NCBI GenBank assembly: GCA_041623475.1
Contig: JBFJWU010000099.1
Coordinates: forward strand, 1-10,067
Direction: 5' to 3'
DNA length: 10,067 nt
Source: JBFJWU01 sp041623475 [NCBI: bacterium]
GTDB lineage: Bacteria > J088
Part shown: in pieces, positions 1 through 5,801 of the stretch
How positions within the stretch are numbered: position 1 is the stretch's first letter
How the letters are laid out: every line of letters starts with the position of its first letter
Program-made: the position numbers and the translations under genes
The notes under the pieces: generated by a model
Told to the model about the DNA's origin: nothing
Databases searched by the model: none
What the model saw: the letters and a program-made list of their open reading frames with translations, nothing else

Positions 1-1242
1 GACGCCGCGAATACAGAACTCGTTTAGCGCTTCACGCATGTGAGCAATCGCCCGCTCGCGAGTCGCTCCAGAGGTAATGACTTTGGCAACCATGGGGTCG
101 TAGTGCATGGACACTTCGCCACCTTCAACAACTCCCGTGTCCACCCGCACCGTCTCCGACTCGGTCGGCGGCAGATAGCGGACCAGCCTGCCAATGGAGG
201 GCAGAAAGTTGCGGAACGGGTCTTCTGCATAGACACGCGCTTCGATCGCCCAGCCTTGCTGCACAATATCATCTTGGGTCAATGTCAACGGCTCGCCGGC
301 GGCAATCCGAATCATCAGCTCGACGAGATCCAACCCCGTAACCAGTTCCGTGACGGGATGTTCCACCTGCAGGCGGGTGTTCATCTCCAGAAAATAGAAA
401 TTCTGGAACTTGTCGACCAGGAATTCCATTGTTCCCGCGTTCGTATACCCGATTGATTTGGCACCGGCAATGGCCGCCGCTGCCATACGGTCACGCGTCT
501 CCTGAGTCAGCAGTGGGCTGGGGGATTCCTCGGCGACCTTCTGGTGCCGGCGCTGGACCGAACATTCGCGTTCGAACATGTGGACGGTATCGCCATTGTG
601 GTCCGCAAACACCTGGATTTCGACGTGATGAGGCGATTCAATGTACTTCTCCAGAAAGCAGGTGCCGTCGCCAAACGAGCGTTCCGCGCGGGTCGCGGCC
701 TCGTCCCATGCGTCGGACATTTCCTCGTCGCTGCGAACGATCTTCATGCCGATGCCTCCGCCGCCGTGGGCAGCCTTGATCATTACCGGGTAGCCCAGGT
801 TATGAGCTTCGGCAACGGCCTGCTCGGCGTTGTCGCAATCGGCACCGGGGACCAACGGGACACCGCTGTCGCTCATACTTTGTCGTGCCGCCTGTTTGTC
901 CCCCATTTTCTCAATCGCATCTGGCGATGGCCCGATCCAGATCGCTCCGGATTCGGCTACCTTTCGGGCAAACGCCGCATTTTCACTGAGAAAGCCATAC
1001 CCGGGATGAACCGCGGCAGCGCTGCTCTGGGCAATCGCGTTTAGAACCCTCTCCTGGTCCAGGTAACTTTTCAGGGGGTGTGCTTCTCCGATAGCAATCG
1101 AATCGTCCGCCAGTTCGACGTGCATCGCGTTGGCGTCGGCCTCGCTGTAAACGGCGATGGCACGGGCACCACATTGTTGAACAGAACGGATAATTCGACA
1201 GGCGATTTCGCCACGATTGGCGATCAGCACGGAATCAAACAT
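1..1242 (-). CDS. Acyl-CoA carboxylase, biotin carboxylase subunit (PccA/AccC-like), partial at the C-terminus
   Basis: ATP-dependent carboxylation of biotin on a carrier domain, the first half-reaction of acetyl-, propionyl- or methylcrotonyl-CoA carboxylase; cytoplasmic. 414 codons are visible and the gene continues past the left edge. Seen in the translation: N-terminal SVLIANRGEIACRIIR (res. 4-19), HPGYGFLSENAAFA (79-92), ATP-grasp lysine in MIKAAHGGGGIGM (154-166), EKYIESPHHVEIQVF (198-212), ERECSVQRRHQKVAEESPS (224-242), EMNTRLQVEHPVTE (286-299, catalytic Glu/Arg region) and IEARVYAEDP (333-342). The ARVYAEDP and C-terminal IRGV stretches resemble propionyl-CoA carboxylase alpha subunits, which carry a C-terminal biotin domain; that part is outside the window, so substrate and fusion state are open. 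ATG start with GGGAG 8 nt upstream. No frameshift found. The glycine loop has Ile where Lys/Arg is common. Confidence 0.95.
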   Translation of the reverse strand, partial: MFDSVLIANRGEIACRIIRSVQQCGARAIAVYSEADANAMHVELADDSIAIGEAHPLKSYLDQERVLNAIAQSSAAAVHPGYGFLSENAAFARKVAESGAIWIGPSPDAIEKMGDKQAARQSMSDSGVPLVPGADCDNAEQAVAEAHNLGYPVMIKAAHGGGGIGMKIVRSDEEMSDAWDEAATRAERSFGDGTCFLEKYIESPHHVEIQVFADHNGDTVHMFERECSVQRRHQKVAEESPSPLLTQETRDRMAAAAIAGAKSIGYTNAGTMEFLVDKFQNFYFLEMNTRLQVEHPVTELVTGLDLVELMIRIAAGEPLTLTQDDIVQQGWAIEARVYAEDPFRNFLPSIGRLVRYLPPTESETVRVDTGVVEGGEVSMHYDPMVAKVITSGATRERAIAHMREALNEFCIRGV

Positions 1243-1365
1243 GAACAATCTCCCGGATTTGGAATTGAGGGTCAACGAAACAGATATTTCTGGATTTTAC
1301 GGACCGTCGTTGCGGCGACGCAAATGATCCACTGAATGATTGATCAGGCAGCGCGGGTGCCAGAA
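1243..1365 (-). promoter_or_regulatory. Leader of the biotin carboxylase gene with a weak candidate promoter and two small dyads
   Basis: Reading the minus strand, TTGCGT (1323-1318), an 18-nt spacer and TAAAAT (1299-1294) form a plausible but weak sigma70-like promoter for the carboxylase gene. Within the spacer and -35 is a 5-bp dyad, CGTCG/CGACG (1305-1309 with 1316-1320, 6-nt loop). Just downstream of the -10 is an imperfect palindrome, CAGATATTTCTG (1281-1292, 10 of 12 symmetric). The dyad could be an operator or part of a hairpin. No T-run follows on the minus strand, so it is not a convincing terminator for the upstream SDR gene. All of this is inference from sequence pattern only. Confidence 0.3.
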
Positions 1366-2286
1366 TCAGGCGGCACCTACACGCCGTCCCCACCACGGAA
1401 CCGCGCCGCCCATTTCCCGCACGAATTCAATCAGGGCACTGTTCGGTTGCTGGACCTCGACATCAAAGTTGCGCTCGAACGCCGTTGTGGCGCAGGTCAG
1501 CCCGCCTTCCAGAAGGGCCCACATCGGGCTGCGGATAGGGATTAACCCGACAACCCGCAGGGGACCGCGCAAATGAAATGCGCGATTTGACACCGGAACG
1601 ATTCGTGGACTTTCACCCCTTACCAGCAGTCCCAATTGATTGATCAGTTCGGAAAGCGGCAACGGCGACGATGTCGCAACCTCAAAAACACGCAGTTGGG
1701 CGGTGGATTGACCAATGGCCTGGACGATCGCCGCCGCCAGCTTGCGCTCATGGCACAATTGCACCGGAACATCCAACAACCCTGGAACCAGCAACACACT
1801 TCGGCTTCGCACCCAGCGCCAAAGACGCGTCAGGAAGTCGTCATTGGGTCCGTACAACCAGGGGATCCGAAATACGACCGCCGGCAGTCCGGTCTGCTTG
1901 AGCTCCTCTTCAACCGCATATTTGGCCTGGACAAAAGGAAGGTCGCGGACCCTTGGGTTGGACACGACACTCAGGAAGAATATTCTCGGAATTCCGGCAT
2001 CAGCTGCCCGCCCGAACAGGCTTTTCGCAAACAGCCTTTGCCGGGCAATGTCCTGTTCACCAAGGTGGTTCGCCGGATGCGGCCCGGCAAGGTGGATGAT
2101 GCCATCAACCGCACGAAAATCGACATCACGCCACGGAGCATCGCCGTGCGAGACGTGCTGGACGCGCCCGCCACCACTGGGCCTGAACGCCGGACCGGAC
2201 CAGGACACGCGGTGCCCGCTGGCGAGCAACTGGTCAATGGTCGTCCGGGCAACATCGCTGTAGCCACCTGTAATCAGATAATGCAC
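1366..2286 (-). CDS. Atypical extended SDR / NAD(P)-binding Rossmann protein, probably not a classical dehydrogenase
   Basis: 306 residues. The N-terminal MHYLITGGYSDVA begins directly with the first Rossmann strand, and IIHLAGP (res. 63-69) matches the strand-4 'LAG' motif of NAD-dependent epimerase-like SDRs. FFLSVVS (103-109) is the usual strand-5 serine region and RIPWLYGPND (140-149) matches the 'RP..vYGP' segment of extended SDRs. Two departures are visible. The TGxxGxxG nucleotide motif is reduced to TGGYSDVA, and the YxxxK active site reads FVQAK (F118, K122), so the catalytic tyrosine is missing. Such proteins often bind NAD(P)H without reductase activity (NDUFA9-like and other atypical SDRs); the true ligand is unknown. 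Start is GTG at 2286, chosen because it places the Rossmann strand at the N-terminus; no clear Shine-Dalgarno precedes it. It lies 35 bp downstream of the unknown envelope gene and is probably co-transcribed with it. Confidence 0.85.
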   Translation of the reverse strand: MHYLITGGYSDVARTTIDQLLASGHRVSWSGPAFRPSGGGRVQHVSHGDAPWRDVDFRAVDGIIHLAGPHPANHLGEQDIARQRLFAKSLFGRAADAGIPRIFFLSVVSNPRVRDLPFVQAKYAVEEELKQTGLPAVVFRIPWLYGPNDDFLTRLWRWVRSRSVLLVPGLLDVPVQLCHERKLAAAIVQAIGQSTAQLRVFEVATSSPLPLSELINQLGLLVRGESPRIVPVSNRAFHLRGPLRVVGLIPIRSPMWALLEGGLTCATTAFERNFDVEVQQPNSALIEFVREMGGAVPWWGRRVGAA

Positions 2287-2321
2287 GGTTCAGGCGGGGA
2301 GTGGCCAGATCGGACACATGT

Positions 2322-3251
2322 TCAGCGTACGGGCTCGCGCTTCGGGAACAATCCCGCTGAAAGCCATAGACCGGCGTTCCAGCCACGAAAATTCCGCCCG
2401 CCGGTATCCAGCAGAGTCCCGCCCGTTGCCTCGTCGATCCAATTGCCGGATGGCACAAACAGCATTGTCCAGCCGCCGTCGACACCCGCCGACAGCCAGT
2501 CCGCAACCTGAACCTCGAATCCGGTCTTTAATCGCCAGATGGGCCCCTTGCCCGAAAAATCCCGTCGCCAGGTATCGGAAAAGCCGGTGGTTGCCAGTTC
2601 ATTTGTATACTCGGCATAGGTTCCCGGACTGCCCAGTACGGCCCGTGTCAGGCTGAACGAAACGTCGCCCAGTCCCAACCCCGCCGAACCAATGACAGCA
2701 AAACGACTCCACGGGTAAACATAGGACACCTGCCCGCCGCCACCGCGAATCGAACTGTTCAACTCCTGGATCTGTTGGCCAGCCAGCGCCGCGGTCACCG
2801 TTGATTCCTCGTCTGTACTGCCCTGGAACCGCACCCCCCAGCCACCGACACGCAGGCTGGGCGAAATGGCAAACCAACCAGTGACGTCTACTCCCTTGAG
2901 CACCGGCCCCGGGGGGTTGCGCATACCGATGTCCCGGCCGACCTCTTTGATATCGCCACCAACAGAACCGAATAATCCGAATCCCAACTGAACGCCAACG
3001 CCGTGGTCATCCCAATCGAACCTGCTGCGTTGGGTCAAAGGAACCCTGGAGCCATCGAGACTGAAATTTGCTGTTTCAACCGGAACTATCGCAGCATCAA
3101 CAACGCCCCTGGTGGGGCCTGTGGCCGCCTGATCAGCGGCAAATCCTTCGCCGACCTGCGCCAGCGCCAGAAAAATCGCCAGCGCAGCCACTCCGGTTGA
3201 TCCCAAAGCTGGTGTCGTAAAATGACTCACGATGTCAGGATAACCCTGCAC
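2322..3251 (-). CDS. Predicted exported, beta-strand-rich (outer-membrane-like) protein of unknown function
   Basis: I do not recognise a family. The reading frame has 309 codons from a GTG at 3251. A second in-frame GTG at 3230 (V8) is an alternative start, with an AGGG about 10 nt before it, and would give 302 residues. The N-terminus carries a hydrophobic stretch, VAALAIFLALAQVGEGFA (res. 21-38), followed by ADQA, consistent with a Sec signal peptide, although the n-region lacks a clear positive charge. The mature part is rich in glycine, tryptophan and alternating hydrophobic residues in short amphipathic strands (GVGVQLGFGLFGSVGG, RVGGWGVRFQG, FAVIGSAGLGLG, WLSAGVDGGWTMLFV). It ends in a strand finishing with Phe (GLWLSAGLF) plus a short charged tail. 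This suggests a small outer-membrane beta barrel in a Gram-negative envelope. That is inference; a periplasmic beta protein is possible. It is divergent from the NIF3-like gene. Confidence 0.65.
   Translation of the reverse strand: MQGYPDIVSHFTTPALGSTGVAALAIFLALAQVGEGFAADQAATGPTRGVVDAAIVPVETANFSLDGSRVPLTQRSRFDWDDHGVGVQLGFGLFGSVGGDIKEVGRDIGMRNPPGPVLKGVDVTGWFAISPSLRVGGWGVRFQGSTDEESTVTAALAGQQIQELNSSIRGGGGQVSYVYPWSRFAVIGSAGLGLGDVSFSLTRAVLGSPGTYAEYTNELATTGFSDTWRRDFSGKGPIWRLKTGFEVQVADWLSAGVDGGWTMLFVPSGNWIDEATGGTLLDTGGRNFRGWNAGLWLSAGLFPKREPVR
3197..3223 (+). promoter_or_regulatory. Weak candidate promoter for the NIF3-like gene
   Basis: TTGATC (3197-3202), a 15-nt spacer and TAAAAT (3218-3223) could serve as a sigma70-like promoter for the plus-strand gene at 3275. 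It lies inside the 5' end of the divergent envelope gene because the two starts are only 23 bp apart. The spacer is shorter than the usual 16-18 nt, so this is a low-confidence call. Confidence 0.2.
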
Positions 3252-3274
3252 TGCAACGGAGGCAAGGTTTCAGT

Positions 3275-4018
3275 ATGGATCGATCAGAGCTGCTCGGAGT
3301 GCTTGATGAAATGTTCAGCATTCCCGATTATCCGGATTTTTCGGGCGCCTGGAACGGTGTCCAGCTGGAAATGCCGGCCGAAGTCAACACAATAGCCACG
3401 GCCGTCGACGCGTGTGCGGCAACCAGTGCCGCCGCAGCGGCGGTAGATGCGGACCTGTTACTGGTCCATCACGGAATGTTATGGGACGGTGTCCGGCCGA
3501 TTACAGGCGCATATTTCGCGACAATCGAGCCACTGATTGTCGGTGGTTGCGGATTGTACAGCATTCACTTGCCGCTTGATGCCCACGAAATCTTTGGCAA
3601 CAACGCTATTATTGCCAATGCAATGGGCGTCACGGAACGAGTACCCTTTGGCGATTACAAGGGATCAGCGATCGGCTGGCTGGGCACAACGTCTGTCCAG
3701 ACTGCAACAGATGCCGGCAAGGCCCTGGGGTATGACGTTGTCGAAGCTGTCGAACCATCGGCGCCAGTCAGCCGAATTGCGATTGTCAGTGGCAGCGGCG
3801 GTTCGACACTGGACGAGGCAGTTGCAGTCGGCGCCGACGTGTTGTTGACCGGCGAAGTTGACCATCACGCCCGGGTCGCAGCCCGGGACCGGGGCATCGG
3901 CATTTGGCTGGGCGGGCATTACCAGACGGAAACTGCCGGGGTTCGCGCCCTTGGCGATCATCTTGCAAACGAATTCGGCATTACGCACGCACCGTTGGAC
4001 CTGCCGACAGGGGGATAA
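3275..4018 (+). CDS. NIF3 family dinuclear metal centre protein (GTP cyclohydrolase I type 2 homolog, YbgI-like)
   Basis: 247 residues, the usual length for the bacterial NIF3/DUF34 family (E. coli YbgI type), which forms toroidal hexamers with a two-metal site. The metal-ligand motifs are visible: LLLVHHGMLW with His65/His66, YSIHLPLDAH with Asp102, and GHYQTE with His215/Glu219. The N-terminal WNGVQLE and the segment TGEVDHH (res. 192-198) also fit the family. Biochemical function is unsettled: the 'GTP cyclohydrolase 1 type 2' label found in databases rests on limited evidence, so I do not assign a reaction. ATG start, with GGAGG 12 nt upstream and AAGG 7 nt upstream. The gene stands alone on the plus strand between the divergent envelope gene and the atp leader; ending on TAA about 27 bp before the predicted atp promoter, it is probably a separate transcript. 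Confidence 0.93.
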   Translation: MDRSELLGVLDEMFSIPDYPDFSGAWNGVQLEMPAEVNTIATAVDACAATSAAAAAVDADLLLVHHGMLWDGVRPITGAYFATIEPLIVGGCGLYSIHLPLDAHEIFGNNAIIANAMGVTERVPFGDYKGSAIGWLGTTSVQTATDAGKALGYDVVEAVEPSAPVSRIAIVSGSGGSTLDEAVAVGADVLLTGEVDHHARVAARDRGIGIWLGGHYQTETAGVRALGDHLANEFGITHAPLDLPTGG

Positions 4019-4045
4019 GCGATGTCGGCAAACAGCGTTCGTCGG

Positions 4046-4074
4046 TTGCCGGGAAGCCGCTGATTTGCTATAAA
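4046..4074 (+). promoter_or_regulatory. Predicted sigma70-like promoter of the atp operon
   Basis: TTGCCG (4046-4051) and TATAAA (4069-4074) are separated by exactly 17 nt, and the -10 is preceded by TGC, an extended -10 motif. This is the best promoter match in the window and lies in the non-coding gap before the ATP synthase genes. Transcription would start near 4081, giving a leader of about 165 nt. No experimental support; pattern only. Confidence 0.6.
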
Positions 4075-4108
4075 ACATGGCTTAATCGTTTACTCGCAAT
4101 GCTCCGCA

Positions 4109-4133
4109 TTCGGGGTTCCGAAAAACTTTTTCG
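4109..4133 (+). terminator. Weak hairpin plus T-run / A-T palindrome in the atp leader
   Basis: TTCGG-GGTT-CCGAA (4109-4122) forms a 5-bp stem with a tetraloop, followed by AAAC and five T residues. The same bases overlap a 15-bp palindrome, CGAAAAACTTTTTCG (4119-4133, 7-bp arms around one base). It could be a weak intrinsic terminator for read-through from the NIF3-like gene, an attenuator for the atp transcript, or a protein-binding dyad. The stem is short, so termination would be inefficient. Confidence 0.25.
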
Positions 4134-4178
4134 TGTGATTAACGTTGCGCGTTCGGTACGGCAACTGCCGGCTCGAAT

Positions 4179-4213
4179 CTGCAACGTCAACGTGAACAGC
4201 ATTGACGTTGCAG
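4179..4213 (+). repeat. Perfect 12-bp inverted repeat (hairpin) in the atp leader
   Basis: CTGCAACGTCAA (4179-4190) and TTGACGTTGCAG (4202-4213) are exact reverse complements separated by an 11-nt loop. No T-run follows, so it is not an intrinsic terminator. It ends 34 nt before the first ATP synthase start codon and 15 nt before the GAGGA Shine-Dalgarno candidate. An ACGTTGC copy further upstream (4142-4148) could pair with the left arm instead. Possible roles are an mRNA-stability or translation-control hairpin, or a binding site for a dimeric regulator. Confidence 0.75.
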
Positions 4214-4247
4214 CGGGCGTAACTGCCAGAGGAACTTGATTTAGAAC

Positions 4248-4682
4248 ATGGAAGCCTTGATTCCAGATCCGGGTAAAGTCGTCTTCTTTTTCGGCTTGTT
4301 CCTGGTGATGTATGCGGTCCTCAAGCGGTTTCTTTTTGAACCGTATCTTGACGCATTGGCTGACCGCGATGCCAGTACCAGTGGCGCAGGGGACGAACTG
4401 GACAACCTGCGCCAACAGATTAATGCTGCGGAATCCGCAATCGCCGAGAAGCTGGCCACGGCCAGGGCGACTGGTGCTGAAAAACGTGACGAAATAATTT
4501 CCTCAGCCAGCAGCAAGGCTGCTGAAGTAACGGCGGCTGGCCAGGAAGACGCCCGCAAAACAATTGAAGCCGGCCGCTCTGAAATTGATGCGGCCGAACA
4601 GTCCGCGCGGTCCGAGATCAAATCAGCAATTCCGGATCTGGCGGAACGGGCCGCTGAGCGGCTGATGGAAGGGGTTTCCTGA
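4248..4682 (+). CDS. atpX: F-type ATP synthase subunit b' (first of two b-type subunits)
   Basis: 144 residues. Part of the peripheral stalk that holds the alpha3beta3 head against rotation; anchored in the inner membrane. One transmembrane helix (about res. 11-26, VVFFFGLFLVMYAVLK) is followed by RFLFEPYLDALADRD, the conserved post-membrane segment of b subunits. A long alanine- and charge-rich helix without breaks then forms the coiled-coil dimerisation stalk. There is no signal peptide, unlike the next gene, which matches the b' role in operons with paired b genes. ATG is the first possible start, since TAG lies two codons upstream in frame. The Shine-Dalgarno candidate GAGGA (4229-4233) is 14 nt away, longer than usual. 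First gene of the atp operon, preceded by the structured leader. Which copy is called b or b' is conventional; the family assignment is firm. Confidence 0.9.
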   Translation: MEALIPDPGKVVFFFGLFLVMYAVLKRFLFEPYLDALADRDASTSGAGDELDNLRQQINAAESAIAEKLATARATGAEKRDEIISSASSKAAEVTAAGQEDARKTIEAGRSEIDAAEQSARSEIKSAIPDLAERAAERLMEGVS

Positions 4683-5249
4683 GTGGCGACAAGAACCCGG
4701 ATGCCTGCTTCGGTAGCGGCATTGGTATTGGCGCTGCCGTCGACCGCCCTGGCTGCGGGTGATGCCGCGCACGGCAAACAACTGCTGCTTTATGCGGTTG
4801 TCAACTTTGCACTTCTGTCGGCGCTCGCGTTCTGGAAAGGTCGCAAACCCCTGCGCGAATTTCTGGTCCGACGGTATCAGGAAATCACCATCGAAATGCA
4901 CCAGGTTGAGGAAGCACGCGATGCGTTGAATTCCGAATTGGACAATGTCAATGGACAATTGAAGGCCGTCGATTCGGAAGCAGATGAATTGATTGCCGGA
5001 ATCGTGGCCGCAGCTGAACAACAAGCCAAACAAATTGAGGAATCTGCAGCTGCCGCTGCGGATGCAGCGCGACGGGGTGCACAGCAGCAGGTAGCAGCGT
5101 TGGAAGATGCTGCGCGGCAACGCATTGTCAACCAGGCCACCGTGATGTTGACCGACAAGGCCCGCGACGCGCTGGAATCCAGCGTCGATGGCACCCGCAG
5201 CACGGCATACAGCCAGGCTGGTGCCAACCGAATCGGTGCATCGTCATGA
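4683..5249 (+). CDS. atpF: F-type ATP synthase subunit b, with N-terminal signal-peptide-like extension
   Basis: 188 residues. Second b-type subunit, expected to pair with the preceding b' in the peripheral stalk and bind the delta subunit. The N-terminus MATRTRMPASVAALVLALPSTALA has a positively charged n-region, a hydrophobic core and an ALA|AGD cleavage-like site (after residue 24). The true membrane helix comes next (about 33-51, QLLLYAVVNFALLSALAFW), then RKPLREFLVRRYQEI and a long Ala/Glu/Gln helix. A cleavable or extra N-terminal helix on b is known from Deltaproteobacteria-type ATP synthases. The GTG start directly abuts the TGA of the previous gene, with GGAAGGGG (4667-4674) 8 nt upstream inside that gene. 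An internal ATG at codon 7 is an alternative start. The 3' end overlaps the delta gene by ATGA. Confidence 0.9.
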   Translation: MATRTRMPASVAALVLALPSTALAAGDAAHGKQLLLYAVVNFALLSALAFWKGRKPLREFLVRRYQEITIEMHQVEEARDALNSELDNVNGQLKAVDSEADELIAGIVAAAEQQAKQIEESAAAAADAARRGAQQQVAALEDAARQRIVNQATVMLTDKARDALESSVDGTRSTAYSQAGANRIGASS

Positions 5250-5797
5250 GCGCGGCAATTATTTCCAGACGGTACGCAGAAGCATTGCTACTGGCGGTCC
5301 AGGATGCCAACGGCAGCCTGGACGAAACCTTGTCGGCTCTGCGTGAGTGGTCCGACTGGCTGGCAGCGGGCAGTGACGCCGCGACCGCGTTGACCAGTCC
5401 TGTCCTGGCACCGGACCAGCAAGCCGCACTGTTGGGCGAACTGATCGAGCAGAATGGCACCGACAAACTGCTCGGGGGGTTCCTTCGGCTTTGCCAGTCC
5501 AAGCGACGACTGTCGCTGCTGGGCACGATGGCAGATGCTTATGAACAGAAACTCCGTGACCTGGCTGGCACGATCACTGGCGAAGGCGTATCGGCGTTCC
5601 CGCTGGACGATGAAACGAAAAACCAAATCGCCAACAAACTGGCGGAAATACTTAAACAGAAACCGGATCTCACCTGGCGTGAGGACAAGGGCCTGGTTGG
5701 CGGGTTCAAGGTACAGATCGGCAATACGGTCTGGAACGCGTCTCTCCAGTCCCAGCTGGACCGGTTGGCAGAAACCATTCGCAAGGGTGTGAGGTAG
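5246..5797 (+). CDS. atpH: F-type ATP synthase subunit delta (OSCP)
   Basis: 183 residues, normal for the family. Delta sits on top of the F1 head and joins alpha N-termini to the b/b' stalk. The N-terminal helix bundle starts with [11 protein letters not shown] (res. 5-15), the typical delta opening. [18 protein letters not shown] (86-103) matches the middle 'kR...l..I...y..l' segment, and [10 protein letters not shown] (114-123) begins the C-terminal domain. The family signature appears as [18 protein letters not shown] (150-167), with Asn at the position that is often Asp in the 'D.S' pair, a mild variant. The ATG overlaps the stop of the b gene (ATGA), implying coupled translation. The alpha gene starts 4 nt after the TAG. 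Confidence 0.96.
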   Translation: MSAAIISRRYAEALLLAVQDANGSLDETLSALREWSDWLAAGSDAATALTSPVLAPDQQAALLGELIEQNGTDKLLGGFLRLCQSKRRLSLLGTMADAYEQKLRDLAGTITGEGVSAFPLDDETKNQIANKLAEILKQKPDLTWREDKGLVGGFKVQIGNTVWNASLQSQLDRLAETIRKGVR

Positions 5798-5801
5798 TCC
5801 A

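Noticed and set aside
1-1242. Possible frameshift in the biotin carboxylase gene
   Set aside because: Translating the minus strand codon by codon from 1242 to 1 gives one continuous frame with motifs in the correct order and no stop, so the gene is intact as far as visible.
40-1335. Several plus-strand open frames over the biotin carboxylase region
   Set aside because: The minus strand here encodes an uninterrupted biotin carboxylase with all conserved motifs; the plus frames are antisense shadows.
1636-2511. A 291-codon plus-strand open frame opposite the SDR and envelope genes
   Set aside because: It spans the junction of two better-supported minus-strand genes, its translation has no recognisable domain, and it is rich in Arg/Pro/Gln as expected for an antisense shadow of GC-rich coding sequence.
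4179-4230. The 12-bp inverted repeat as an intrinsic terminator
   Set aside because: The stem is followed by CGGGCGTAACTGCC and not a T-run, and it sits between the predicted promoter and the first atp gene.
4099-4239. A 46-codon open frame in the atp leader ending 8 nt before b', as a possible leader peptide
   Set aside because: No Shine-Dalgarno before its ATG, no run of regulatory codons, and it runs straight through the 12-bp inverted repeat, which better explains the sequence there.
4881-5160. Alanine/glutamine-rich repeats in the second b subunit as a DNA repeat element
   Set aside because: The codons vary and the pattern is that of the long coiled-coil helix expected for b subunits.
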